Of a stretch of 64,000 nucleotides of DNA, positions 16,504-23,960 are shown piece by piece. The DNA is from Mucilaginibacter_A sp041088075 (GTDB lineage: Bacteria > Bacteroidota > Bacteroidia > Sphingobacteriales > Sphingobacteriaceae), in NCBI RefSeq assembly GCF_041088075.1, contig NZ_JBGCVY010000063.1, positions 1 to 64,000 of the forward strand. Reading direction: 5' to 3'. A model generated the notes under the pieces. That model worked only from the letters and a program-made list of their open reading frames with translations. It made no database searches and was not told the DNA's origin. Numbering within the stretch: the stretch's first letter is position 1; each line of letters opens with the position of its first letter. Both the position numbers and the translations under genes were made by a program.

Positions 16504-17025
16504 TTAAAAAGTGTAGCCTAAACTTAACCCGCCATAATAAGGAATGAAACCATCAGCATTAAAAATCGGTGTTAATCCTGCACGAAGCGCAAAGCCGCTA
16601 TCAATAGGTTGCAAGCGATAGGAAAAACTCATAGTTCCGATAACCGTACTTGCACTGTTGCTGCCACCACTATCTGTGAAAAAAAAATCGCTATTTCTGC
16701 TACCTGCGTTTACTAATGTTGCGCCTAAACCAATTTCAAAAAAGCTCTTTCCTTTTCCTAACAAATAATTTAATCCGATAGGTACAGTTGTAACATGATC
16801 TCCGTCCAAAGATATGTATCCGATTCCTGCACGGCCGCCAATACCGTTTCTTTTGTTGCTAAAACGGGTATCATAATTGGCTGTAAACAAAAGGCCTTGT
16901 CCGCCAATCTCAACAAAAACATTTTGGGCACGGCCAGTACCAGAATCAACAGATTGCTGTGCTTTTGCCGTGTCGCAGATACAAAAAGAAGTTAATGCTA
17001 ACAAAATAATGTAAATTTTTTTCAT
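16504..17025 (-). CDS. Outer-membrane beta-barrel-like hypothetical protein
   Basis: With the ATG at 17025, which opens a signal peptide (MKKIYIILLALTSFCICD, ending AKAQ), the protein has 173 residues; a longer reading upstream is unlikely because the added residues come from the terminator region. The mature protein has alternating strands (VFVEIGGQGLLFTANYD, FFEIGLGATLV, MSFSYRLQ, GFALRAGLTP) and ends SLGYTF, a typical outer-membrane barrel C-terminus. Specific function is not recognised. It lies downstream of lon but is separated by a terminator. Confidence 0.75.
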   Translation of the reverse strand: MKKIYIILLALTSFCICDTAKAQQSVDSGTGRAQNVFVEIGGQGLLFTANYDTRFSNKRNGIGGRAGIGYISLDGDHVTTVPIGLNYLLGKGKSFFEIGLGATLVNAGSRNSDFFFTDSGGSNSASTVIGTMSFSYRLQPIDSGFALRAGLTPIFNADGFIPYYGGLSLGYTF

Positions 17026-17078
17026 AAATAGTTGGTTTTTAAATTTCTGAAAAAGTAGTAAAAATTTCATTACAAACA

Positions 17079-17115
17079 AAAAAAGCGTTTCACTTTAAAT
17101 TGAAACGCCTTTTTG
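17079..17115 (-). terminator. Terminator after lon
   Basis: Perfect stem AAAAAGCGTTTCA / TGAAACGCCTTTTT with an 8-nt loop, 18 bp past the lon stop on the minus strand. T tracts on both sides would allow activity in either direction. Confidence 0.8.
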
Positions 17116-17132
17116 TTAAAAAATTAATCTTT

Positions 17133-19607
17133 CTAATTCAATACGGCTTTCACTTCTTCCCTAACGGTTAAATCAATTGGGTTTTCAACCTTTTGAGGCA
17201 TTAAAGCCAAATCAATCACTTCTTTCATTTCCGAGACATAATGAAATTTCATATCGGTGATGTACGATTCCTTGATCTCCAAAATATCTTTTTGGTTGGA
17301 TTTGCAAAGGATGATCTCTTTAATGTTTGCCCTTTTTGCCGCCAATATTTTTTCTTTGATGCCACCAACCGGCAACACTTTTCCGCGCAAGGTAATTTCA
17401 CCCGTCATGGCCAAATGTTCTTTTACTTTGCGTTGGGTGAAAGCTGAAACCAAAGCCGTCAGCATCGTAATCCCGGCTGATGGGCCGTCTTTTGGCGTTG
17501 CACCAGCCGGAACATGCACATGAACATCCCATTGGTCAAACAAACGGACATCAATGTTAAAATCTTTGGCATGGGCGCGCAAATAAGCCAAAGCAATGGT
17601 TACCGATTCTTTCATCACATCACCCAAACTTCCGGTCAGCGTTAACCTGCCTTTTCCCGGGCTTAAACTGGCTTCGATAAACAAAATATCGCCGCCAACT
17701 TGCGTCCAGGCCAAACCGGTAACCACGCCAGCAAAGTTGTTGTTTTCGTAACTGTCTTTATCAAACAAAGGTGCGCCCAATATTTTTTCGACATCTTCTT
17801 TGGCAATGGCAGCGGAATAAGTTTCTTCCATCGCGATGCTTTTTGCAATACCGCGCACCAAAGAACCAATCTTTTTCTCCAAGTTACGCACACCGGATTC
17901 GCGCGTATAATCTTCCACCACTTTCTCCAACACGTTGTTTTTGATGGAAACATCTTTCGGCTTTAAACCATGCGCTTCGCGTTGTTTTGGCAACAAATGC
18001 TGGCGGGCAATTTCTACTTTCTCTTCAATCGTGTAACCGTTTACTTCGATAATTTCCATCCGATCTAATAAAGCCGGCTGAATGGTGTTTAAAGAATTGG
18101 CGGTTGCGATGAACATCACATTGGACAAATCAAAATCCATTTCCACGTAATGATCGTAAAAGTTGCTGTTCTGTTCCGGGTCAAGCACTTCCAACAAAGC
18201 CGAAGATGGGTCTCCGCGAAAATCATTGCCTACTTTATCAATCTCATCCAAAATAAAAACCGGATTGGAAGCGCCTGCCTTTTTTATGGATTGAATGATC
18301 CTTCCCGGCATTGCGCCAATATAAGTTTTGCGGTGGCCACGGATTTCTGCTTCGTCCCGGATCCCGCCTAAAGCCATCCGCACATATTTTCGGCCTAAAG
18401 CCCGTGCAATTGATTTGCCCAACGAAGTTTTGCCAACTCCTGGCGGGCCAACCAAACATAAAATCGGTGCTTTCATGTTGTGCTTCAGCTTCAAAACGGC
18501 CAAATATTCGATGATGCGCTGTTTAACTTTTTCCAAACCAAAATGGTCTTTGTCCAGCACTTTTTGTGCGCGTTTTAAATCGAAATTGTCTTTGGTAAAC
18601 TCGTTCCAGGGCAGCTCGGTCAGCAATTCCAAATAATTGATCTGAACCGAATAATCAGCCGCAGCCGGATTAATTCGCATCAGCTTAGTTAACTCATTAT
18701 TAAAATGTGCCGCAACTTCTTTTGACCACTTCTTTTTGCTGCCTTTGGTGCGCAAATTATCCACTTCCATATCGGGCGAGTTGCCGCCCAATTCTTCCTG
18801 AATGGTTTTTAACTGCTGGTTTAAAAAGTAATCGCGCTGCTGCTTGTCCAAATCAACCCGCACTTTGGATTGGATCTGGTTTTTCAGTTCCAGCATCTGC
18901 AAATCAATCGTTAAATGCTCCAGCACCATGCGCGCACGCTCGTACAGGTTGGGCACTTCCAGCATGTGCTGCTTCACGGCCATCGCCGCGTTCATGTTAG
19001 AAGAAATAAAATTGATCAAAAAAGAAGTGCTTTCAATGTTTTTGATAGCGATGCTGGCCTCAGAAGGCATGTTTGGCGAAAGCTGTACAATATTCATCGC
19101 CATATCTTTAATGGACGAAACCATCGCTTTAAACTCTTTGTTCTCCGTCGCTTTTATTTCTTTAAAAGGTTCGATGGCAGCTTTGATATAAGGCTCGCTT
19201 TGCACCTGTTCTTTCAACGTAAAACGTTTTTTGCCCTGAATAATCACAGTCGTGTTGCCATCGGGCATTTGCAAAACCTTGATGATCAAAGCCATCGTGC
19301 CAACTTGGTTCAACTGTTCGTAGGTTGGGTCTTCAATGCTCGTGTCTTTTTGCGCAACTACGCCGATGATTTTTTTCCCTTTGTTGGCATCTTTGATCAG
19401 TTTGATAGACTTATCGCGGCCAACTGTGATTGGGATAACCACACCCGGAAACAAAACCGTATTACGAAGCGGCAATATTGGCAGCACATCTGGAACTTGC
19501 TCGTTGTTCATTTCTTCTTCGTCTTCCGATGACATCAAAGGGAAAAATTCGGATTCTTCATTAATGATAGGCAATGCATTATTAAAATCGAATGGATCAA
19601 AACTCAT
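17133..19607 (-). CDS. lon: ATP-dependent protease La (Lon)
   Basis: Cytoplasmic AAA+ serine protease that degrades misfolded and regulatory proteins. 824 residues, normal for Bacteroidota. An N-terminal LON domain starts at about residue 40 (VLPILPLRNTVLFPG), followed by a helical linker. The ATPase has Walker A GPPGVGKT (387-394) and Walker B FILDEID (451-457). The protease domain has KDGPSAG with nucleophile S710 and the GGIKEK lysine K751. All catalytic residues are present. The first about 38 residues are an acidic extension. It has its own terminator and stands divergent from cmk. Confidence 0.97.
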   Translation of the reverse strand: MSFDPFDFNNALPIINEESEFFPLMSSEDEEEMNNEQVPDVLPILPLRNTVLFPGVVIPITVGRDKSIKLIKDANKGKKIIGVVAQKDTSIEDPTYEQLNQVGTMALIIKVLQMPDGNTTVIIQGKKRFTLKEQVQSEPYIKAAIEPFKEIKATENKEFKAMVSSIKDMAMNIVQLSPNMPSEASIAIKNIESTSFLINFISSNMNAAMAVKQHMLEVPNLYERARMVLEHLTIDLQMLELKNQIQSKVRVDLDKQQRDYFLNQQLKTIQEELGGNSPDMEVDNLRTKGSKKKWSKEVAAHFNNELTKLMRINPAAADYSVQINYLELLTELPWNEFTKDNFDLKRAQKVLDKDHFGLEKVKQRIIEYLAVLKLKHNMKAPILCLVGPPGVGKTSLGKSIARALGRKYVRMALGGIRDEAEIRGHRKTYIGAMPGRIIQSIKKAGASNPVFILDEIDKVGNDFRGDPSSALLEVLDPEQNSNFYDHYVEMDFDLSNVMFIATANSLNTIQPALLDRMEIIEVNGYTIEEKVEIARQHLLPKQREAHGLKPKDVSIKNNVLEKVVEDYTRESGVRNLEKKIGSLVRGIAKSIAMEETYSAAIAKEDVEKILGAPLFDKDSYENNNFAGVVTGLAWTQVGGDILFIEASLSPGKGRLTLTGSLGDVMKESVTIALAYLRAHAKDFNIDVRLFDQWDVHVHVPAGATPKDGPSAGITMLTALVSAFTQRKVKEHLAMTGEITLRGKVLPVGGIKEKILAAKRANIKEIILCKSNQKDILEIKESYITDMKFHYVSEMKEVIDLALMPQKVENPIDLTVREEVKAVLN

Positions 19608-19699
19608 TTATAACCGTATTTAAACGCCAAACTGGCAGTTGTTTTTATTTGTTGAATAGAAATTTGGGCAACGCTTAACTGTTTCAAGAGCTATGCCAA

Positions 19700-19736
19700 G
19701 CTGTTTTTACCGGCATAAAATCATGCTAAAAGCAGC
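19700..19736. repeat. Short palindromic form of the ACTGTTTTTA variant
   Basis: GCTGTTTTTACCGG on the left mirrors GCTAAAAGCAGC on the right around ATAAAATCAT, so a 37-bp imperfect hairpin. It lies in the divergent gap between lon and cmk, together with the solo copy at 19796-19807. Confidence 0.65.
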
Positions 19737-19795
19737 GTTTTTCTTTCGCGAAAGCAAAGCCGAAGTTAAGGCAATTGACGCTAAAAAACATACGG

Positions 19796-19807
19796 TAAAA
19801 GAAGCAT
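19796..19807 (-). repeat. Solo copy of repeat core upstream of cmk
   Basis: TAAAAGAAGCAT preceded by GG, in the leader region 51 bp before the cmk start. The following bases contain AAATTGGTG, part of the arm consensus but in the opposite orientation. Confidence 0.7.
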
Positions 19808-19858
19808 CGGCAAATTGGTGTTTACAATTTAAAGGATTGCCGTATCTTTAACGCCGCG

Positions 19859-20542
19859 ATGAACACGAACTTTGTTATAGCCATAGACGGATATTCTTCT
19901 TGCGGAAAAAGCACTTTGGCGAAGGCATTGGCAAAGAAACTCAACTTTATTTATGTGGACAGCGGCTCGATGTACCGGGCCGTAACGTTGTATTTTCTTC
20001 GGAATAATGTAGATGTTAACGACCCGGAGCAAGTTGAAAAAGCGTTGAAAAACATCCACCTCAACTTTGATTCGCGGGATTACGAAACGCACATTATGCT
20101 TAACAATGAAGAAGTTTCGGACGAGATCAGGCAGATGCCGGTTTCTAAAAATGTGAGCGCGGTTTCGGCCATCCGGCAAGTCCGGCGCGAAATGGTGAAA
20201 CAACAGCAGCGCATGGGCAAATCCAAAAACATTGTGATGGACGGCCGCGATATTGGCACGGCTGTTTTTAAAAATGCACAATTGAAGTTGTTTATGACGG
20301 CCGACCCGAAAATCCGTGCCGAACGCCGTTACAAAGAACTGAAGGAAAAAGGACAGGAAATTACCTTGCACGAAGTTTTTGACAACATTGCCGACCGCGA
20401 TTACCAAGACACCACGCGTGCCGAAAGTCCGCTGGTTCGTGCCGATGATGCGGTTATTTTGGATAATACCAATCTCACGCCAGAGCAACAATTAAATTTT
20501 TCTTTGGAAAAAGTGAATGCGTTGCGGAATCCGAAAGTTTAG
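19859..20542 (+). CDS. cmk: Cytidylate kinase
   Basis: Phosphorylates CMP and dCMP to the diphosphates with ATP. 227 residues. P-loop GYSSCGKSTLAKALA (from residue 11), the substrate motif DSGSMYRAVTLY and the late motifs DGRDIGTAVF and RYKELKEKG are intact. No fusion to ribosomal protein S1 or other domains. The gene converges with the dCMP deaminase-like gene across a 390-bp repeat-rich gap. Confidence 0.96.
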   Translation: MNTNFVIAIDGYSSCGKSTLAKALAKKLNFIYVDSGSMYRAVTLYFLRNNVDVNDPEQVEKALKNIHLNFDSRDYETHIMLNNEEVSDEIRQMPVSKNVSAVSAIRQVRREMVKQQQRMGKSKNIVMDGRDIGTAVFKNAQLKLFMTADPKIRAERRYKELKEKGQEITLHEVFDNIADRDYQDTTRAESPLVRADDAVILDNTNLTPEQQLNFSLEKVNALRNPKV

Positions 20543-20573
20543 GAATGGGTTGAAAATCTAAGCAAAAACCTTA

Positions 20574-20641
20574 ATGCTTCTTTTAGCACTATAAAGTTGG
20601 TGAAAAAAGTTTGCTGGATTTTTAGGTGATAAAAGAAGCAT
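20574..20641. repeat. Inverted-pair repeat element (short loop)
   Basis: Arm 1 (20574-20602) begins ATGCTTCTTTTAGC and ends AAAGTTGGTG; arm 2 (20617-20641) ends GATAAAAGAAGCAT. The loop is only 14 nt. Located 31 bp after the cmk stop, so it can act as a hairpin at the end of that transcript. Confidence 0.9.
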
Positions 20642-20699
20642 TTGCAATTCAAGTTTAAAGAACTTTGTGCCTTTTTAAATTTGATTCGGTTTGTTTTTC

Positions 20700-20726
20700 A
20701 TGCTTCTTTTATGCCATCAATTTTGG
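20700..20726 (+). repeat. Solo repeat arm
   Basis: ATGCTTCTTTTATGCC followed by ATCAATTTTGG, a slightly degenerate arm that overlaps the first base pairs of the next palindromic element. Confidence 0.75.
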
Positions 20727-20896
20727 CTAAAGCCAATCCTTGTTTCCTTTATCCACGGCCTAAAGGCCGTGGCAATTAATATATCATGGTACTTTAACGT
20801 TCGTTATTAAATGAAATGGGGTTGTAAAACAAGGCGGCTCAATTGCCACGGCCTTTAGGCTGTGGGAGATGTAAAATGCATTTGGCTTTAGCCAAA
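20723..20896. repeat. Nested palindromic (REP/MITE-like) element
   Basis: Outer units TTGGCTAAAGCCAA (20723-20736) and TTTGGCTTTAGCCAAA (20881-20896) are themselves palindromes. Inner units CCACGGCCTAAAGGCCGTGG (20753-20772) and AATTGCCACGGCCTTTAGG (from 20841) are in inverted orientation. The whole 174-bp block is thus a nested inverted repeat with no coding capacity, resembling bacterial REP or MITE sequences. No other copy is in this window. Confidence 0.8.
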
Positions 20897-20932
20897 ACAC
20901 CACTTAGTGAAACTTAAAAAGGTTCTTTTAAA

Positions 20933-21394
20933 TTATTCAACCAACTCATATTTTTTAGCAGGAACCCCAAAACGGTTTAAAAAATCAACGCCTTCATCAT
21001 TGGCAAAACCTTTGTAGGCCGCATACGATTTTTGATAAAATACGGCCGATATCCCCGCCGAAAAAATCAAACGCGCACAAGCCAGACAAGGCGAAAGCGT
21101 AACATACAAAGTGGCACCTTGCAAATTAGCACCGTTTTTTACCGCATATAAAATGGCATTTTGCTCTGCATGTAAAGCTAAGGAGCAACTTCCGCGGGCA
21201 TCGCGGGCACAGCCTTGTTCCGGCCATTCTTCATCGCAATTGTGTGTTCCGGCTGGCGGGCCGTTGTAACCGATGGAAATAATGCGCGTGTCTTTGGTCA
21301 GCACTGCGCCAACCTGCGCTTTTACGCAATGCGAGCGAAAAGCCAGGTCGGTAGCCAGGTGCATAAAAATGGCATCAAAGCTTTTTTTAGGCAT
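20933..21394 (-). CDS. dCMP deaminase-family zinc deaminase
   Basis: Cytidine/deoxycytidylate deaminase family protein, 153 residues, probably converting dCMP to dUMP. Zinc-binding residues are H75 and E77 in LHAEQNAI and C103/C106 in SPCLACARLI. The N-terminal part has KAQVGAVLTKDTRIISIGYNGPP, typical of dCMP deaminases, and CARDARGSC near residue 65 may bind a second zinc. It starts 6 bp after the sugar transporter stop, so it is probably co-transcribed with it, although no functional link is obvious. Confidence 0.9.
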   Translation of the reverse strand: MPKKSFDAIFMHLATDLAFRSHCVKAQVGAVLTKDTRIISIGYNGPPAGTHNCDEEWPEQGCARDARGSCSLALHAEQNAILYAVKNGANLQGATLYVTLSPCLACARLIFSAGISAVFYQKSYAAYKGFANDEGVDFLNRFGVPAKKYELVE

Positions 21395-21400
21395 AAAAAA

Positions 21401-23008
21401 TCAGTGTCCGCCTGCTGCTTCCACCTGGTTCATGTCAATCCCTTGTTTTTTCAGTTCCGTGCCTACCCTTACCGCAAAGAAAGCGATGTAAGCAAAACAG
21501 ATAACCGGGATGATGTAAGAAATATGGATGCCTGCCGTATCAGCCAAAATCCCTTGTACCGGCGGGATAACCGATCCACCCAAAATCATCATGATTAAAA
21601 ATGCAGAGCCCTGGCTGGTATATTTGCCCAAACCGGCAAGGGCCAATGAAAATATACTTGGCCACATGATAGAGCAGCATAAACCGCCGCTTAAAAAAGC
21701 ATAAATAGCAATTTGCCCGGTAGTCAATAAACCAACAATCATGGCAAACATGCCCAGCAAACCGAAAATCATTAAAACGCGTGTTGGTTTTTCCTGGCCC
21801 ATAAAGAAAGCAACGATCAATACAACCACGCAAATTGAATACAAGTACAGGTTGCCGACATCCGTTCCGGATAAATGGTTGAACAACAAAATAATGCCAA
21901 AAGCAATAAAAGGGACGATGACCGTTAAAATATTTTTGGTGGATTTAGATAATTTAAAAGCACTGATGGCACCCGTCCAGCGGCCAATCATCAAACTTCC
22001 CCAATACAATGAAATATAAGGTTTGATAGCAGAATCTGCATAGCCGCCAAAAGCGGGCAGCTTCAACAATGCGCCCATATTGCTTTGGGTAGATACTTCA
22101 ACTCCAACATAAGTAAAAATAGCAATCATGCCTAAAATCAGTTGCGGGTATTGCATCGCCCCCCAAGAATCAGGATTATTTTTGGGCGCCAGCAACACAT
22201 AAATAAGTGATAAAAGGATCACGGCCAAGGCACCATAAATAAAATAAGAATTGCTTAAGCCCGTTAATTTTTCGAGCGGGTTGGCAACCAAAACCAATAG
22301 AAAGCCTAACGTTATCAGCAGCAAAGGCCGGTTAGAACTTGTACTCGCTTCCACACTTTCGGTACTGTTGATTTGAGGCAGATTAGAAAACCGGTAAAAA
22401 AGCGCCACTGCCAAAAACAACCCGGCCAGGATAAAATACAAATTATTAACCGATGTGATGCTCACTGTACTTTGATCGCTGCCTTGAGACGAACCAAAAA
22501 GCACCAAACTAACCACAATCGGTCCCAACAACCCGCCAAAATTATTGACACCGCCGGCAAAATTCAACCGGTGTGAACCACTTTCGGGTGGGCCTAAAGC
22601 AATAACAAACGGATTGGCAGCCGTTTGCTGTAACGAAAAACCAACCGCTACCACAAAAAATGCAGTCAGGATAAAAGCAAAATGGCCGTTGTTGATGGCA
22701 GGGACCATCGCCAGCGCACCAACCGTAGAAATAAGCAAACCATAAACAATACCGTTTTTATAACCAATTTTATTGAGCAAATCCACTTTGGTAAGCTGGG
22801 AAACGAAATACAAAATCAGCGAACCGATAAAATAACCACCGTAAAAAGTAAAATCAATCAGTTGGGATTCAAACTGTGTGAGGTGAAAATGTGTTTTGCA
22901 AAAAGGGATGAATACACCGTTGGAAGCAGCCAGAAACCCCCAGAAAAAGAAAACGGTAATTAACGAGTATAAAGCGGAAGCATAACTTTTAGTTTTTGAC
23001 TGATCCAT
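21401..23008 (-). CDS. FucP-type MFS sugar:proton symporter
   Basis: Major facilitator permease of the fucose/glucose/galactose symporter group, 535 residues with about 12 membrane segments. N-terminal signature LITVFFFWGFLAASNGVFIPFCKTHF and the TAANPFVIALGPPESGSHRLNFAGGVNNFGGLLGP stretch in TM4-5 are typical. The protein is about 100 residues longer than E. coli FucP, the extra being a hydrophilic linker and additional hydrophobic segments in the centre (about 200-290). The substrate cannot be read from sequence. It precedes the deaminase gene on the same strand. Confidence 0.88.
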   Translation of the reverse strand: MDQSKTKSYASALYSLITVFFFWGFLAASNGVFIPFCKTHFHLTQFESQLIDFTFYGGYFIGSLILYFVSQLTKVDLLNKIGYKNGIVYGLLISTVGALAMVPAINNGHFAFILTAFFVVAVGFSLQQTAANPFVIALGPPESGSHRLNFAGGVNNFGGLLGPIVVSLVLFGSSQGSDQSTVSITSVNNLYFILAGLFLAVALFYRFSNLPQINSTESVEASTSSNRPLLLITLGFLLVLVANPLEKLTGLSNSYFIYGALAVILLSLIYVLLAPKNNPDSWGAMQYPQLILGMIAIFTYVGVEVSTQSNMGALLKLPAFGGYADSAIKPYISLYWGSLMIGRWTGAISAFKLSKSTKNILTVIVPFIAFGIILLFNHLSGTDVGNLYLYSICVVVLIVAFFMGQEKPTRVLMIFGLLGMFAMIVGLLTTGQIAIYAFLSGGLCCSIMWPSIFSLALAGLGKYTSQGSAFLIMMILGGSVIPPVQGILADTAGIHISYIIPVICFAYIAFFAVRVGTELKKQGIDMNQVEAAGGH

Positions 23009-23196
23009 CAGGTATTAAATAAGTTGGTTAGTAATAATTGGTGATAAAATTTTTCACGAACTTAATAGAAATTTTATAAATATCAACCTGTAATTTTAGT
23101 GTTACCGGCGATATTGCTGCTGTATTAGTGCTTTAAATAATAAAATTGCATATTCGCGTTTACCTTGCTAAAAATAAAACCCTATAAGCTGCGTAA

Positions 23197-23856
23197 ATGA
23201 TTGAAGCTGTCATTTCAGGTATCGGAATCGGACTTGTGTTAACCTTAATTACCGGGCCTAACTTTTTCGCACTCATTAAATCGAGTATAGAAAGTGGCTT
23301 TCATGCCGGCGTAGCACTGGCATTAGGTGTAGTATCGAGCGATGTGGTGTTTGTGGGAGGCATTATTTTTGGCTCGCAACTGTTTGAAATTCCGCCGCAG
23401 GCAAAAGTATGGCTGGGCATTGCGGGCAGTATTATCCTTTTTTGCATTGGCGTTTATTACTTGCTAAAAAAAGCAGACGTCAGCTTTAATACCAACACGC
23501 CTGCCCAGGTTAACCGCGCCGGTTACTTTTTTAAAGGGTTTTTGATGTGCATTTTTAACCCTACCATTTTATTTCATTGGATAACCGTGATCGGTACAGC
23601 AAGCACGGTTTATCATGCCGGCATCCCGCACCGGCACCTAAAATTGGTGATCATGTTTTTTACCATCCTGCTGGTACAATTTGGGATGGATACGATCAAG
23701 GCTTTTTACGCCAACAAACTGCGCGACAAGATTTCGGTAAAATTAGTGCACCGCTTAAATTATGTGGCAGGGATTGCGCTGATTATTGCTGCTTTTATCA
23801 TCCTCGACCGGCTGGTAACGCACTTTGTTTTTTCGGGAATGCCTTCTACCAACTGA
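23197..23856 (+). CDS. LysE/RhtB-family exporter
   Basis: Small inner-membrane exporter of 219 residues with about six hydrophobic segments, related to amino-acid and metabolite efflux proteins. N-terminal GIGIGLVLTLITGPNFFALIKSSIESGFHAGVALALG carries the family pattern with the conserved Gly-Pro. A KGFLMCIFNPTILFHW stretch is the second conserved region. Substrate unknown. The TGA stop shares its last base with a repeat arm. Confidence 0.85.
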   Translation: MIEAVISGIGIGLVLTLITGPNFFALIKSSIESGFHAGVALALGVVSSDVVFVGGIIFGSQLFEIPPQAKVWLGIAGSIILFCIGVYYLLKKADVSFNTNTPAQVNRAGYFFKGFLMCIFNPTILFHWITVIGTASTVYHAGIPHRHLKLVIMFFTILLVQFGMDTIKAFYANKLRDKISVKLVHRLNYVAGIALIIAAFIILDRLVTHFVFSGMPSTN

Positions 23857-23884
23857 TGCTTCTTTTATCGGCATAAATTCATTG
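23856..23884 (+). repeat. Solo repeat arm at the LysE stop codon
   Basis: ATGCTTCTTTTATCGGC followed by ATAAATTCATTG; the first A is the last base of the lysE-type gene stop. It lies between convergent genes. Confidence 0.8.
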
Positions 23885-23914
23885 AACATACACAACAAAA
23901 AAGGCGCGGATTTC

Positions 23915-23960
23915 TCGCACCTCAAACCCCGCACCTCACACCTTACTCCTCGCACCCCAA
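23915..23960. repeat. Degenerate CGCACCTCA low-complexity tract
   Basis: Variants of CGCACC, CTCAAACC, CCGCACCTCACACC, TTACTCC and TCGCACCCC follow each other, suggesting a decayed tandem repeat. It abuts the stop of the purF-like gene. Confidence 0.5.

Larger units (their letters stand above)
20543..20932. other. 390-bp gap made almost wholly of repeats
   Basis: Between the convergent cmk and deaminase genes. It holds an inverted repeat pair (20574-20641), a solo arm (20700-20726) and a nested palindromic element (20723-20896). No open reading frame of interest is seen. Confidence 0.8.
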
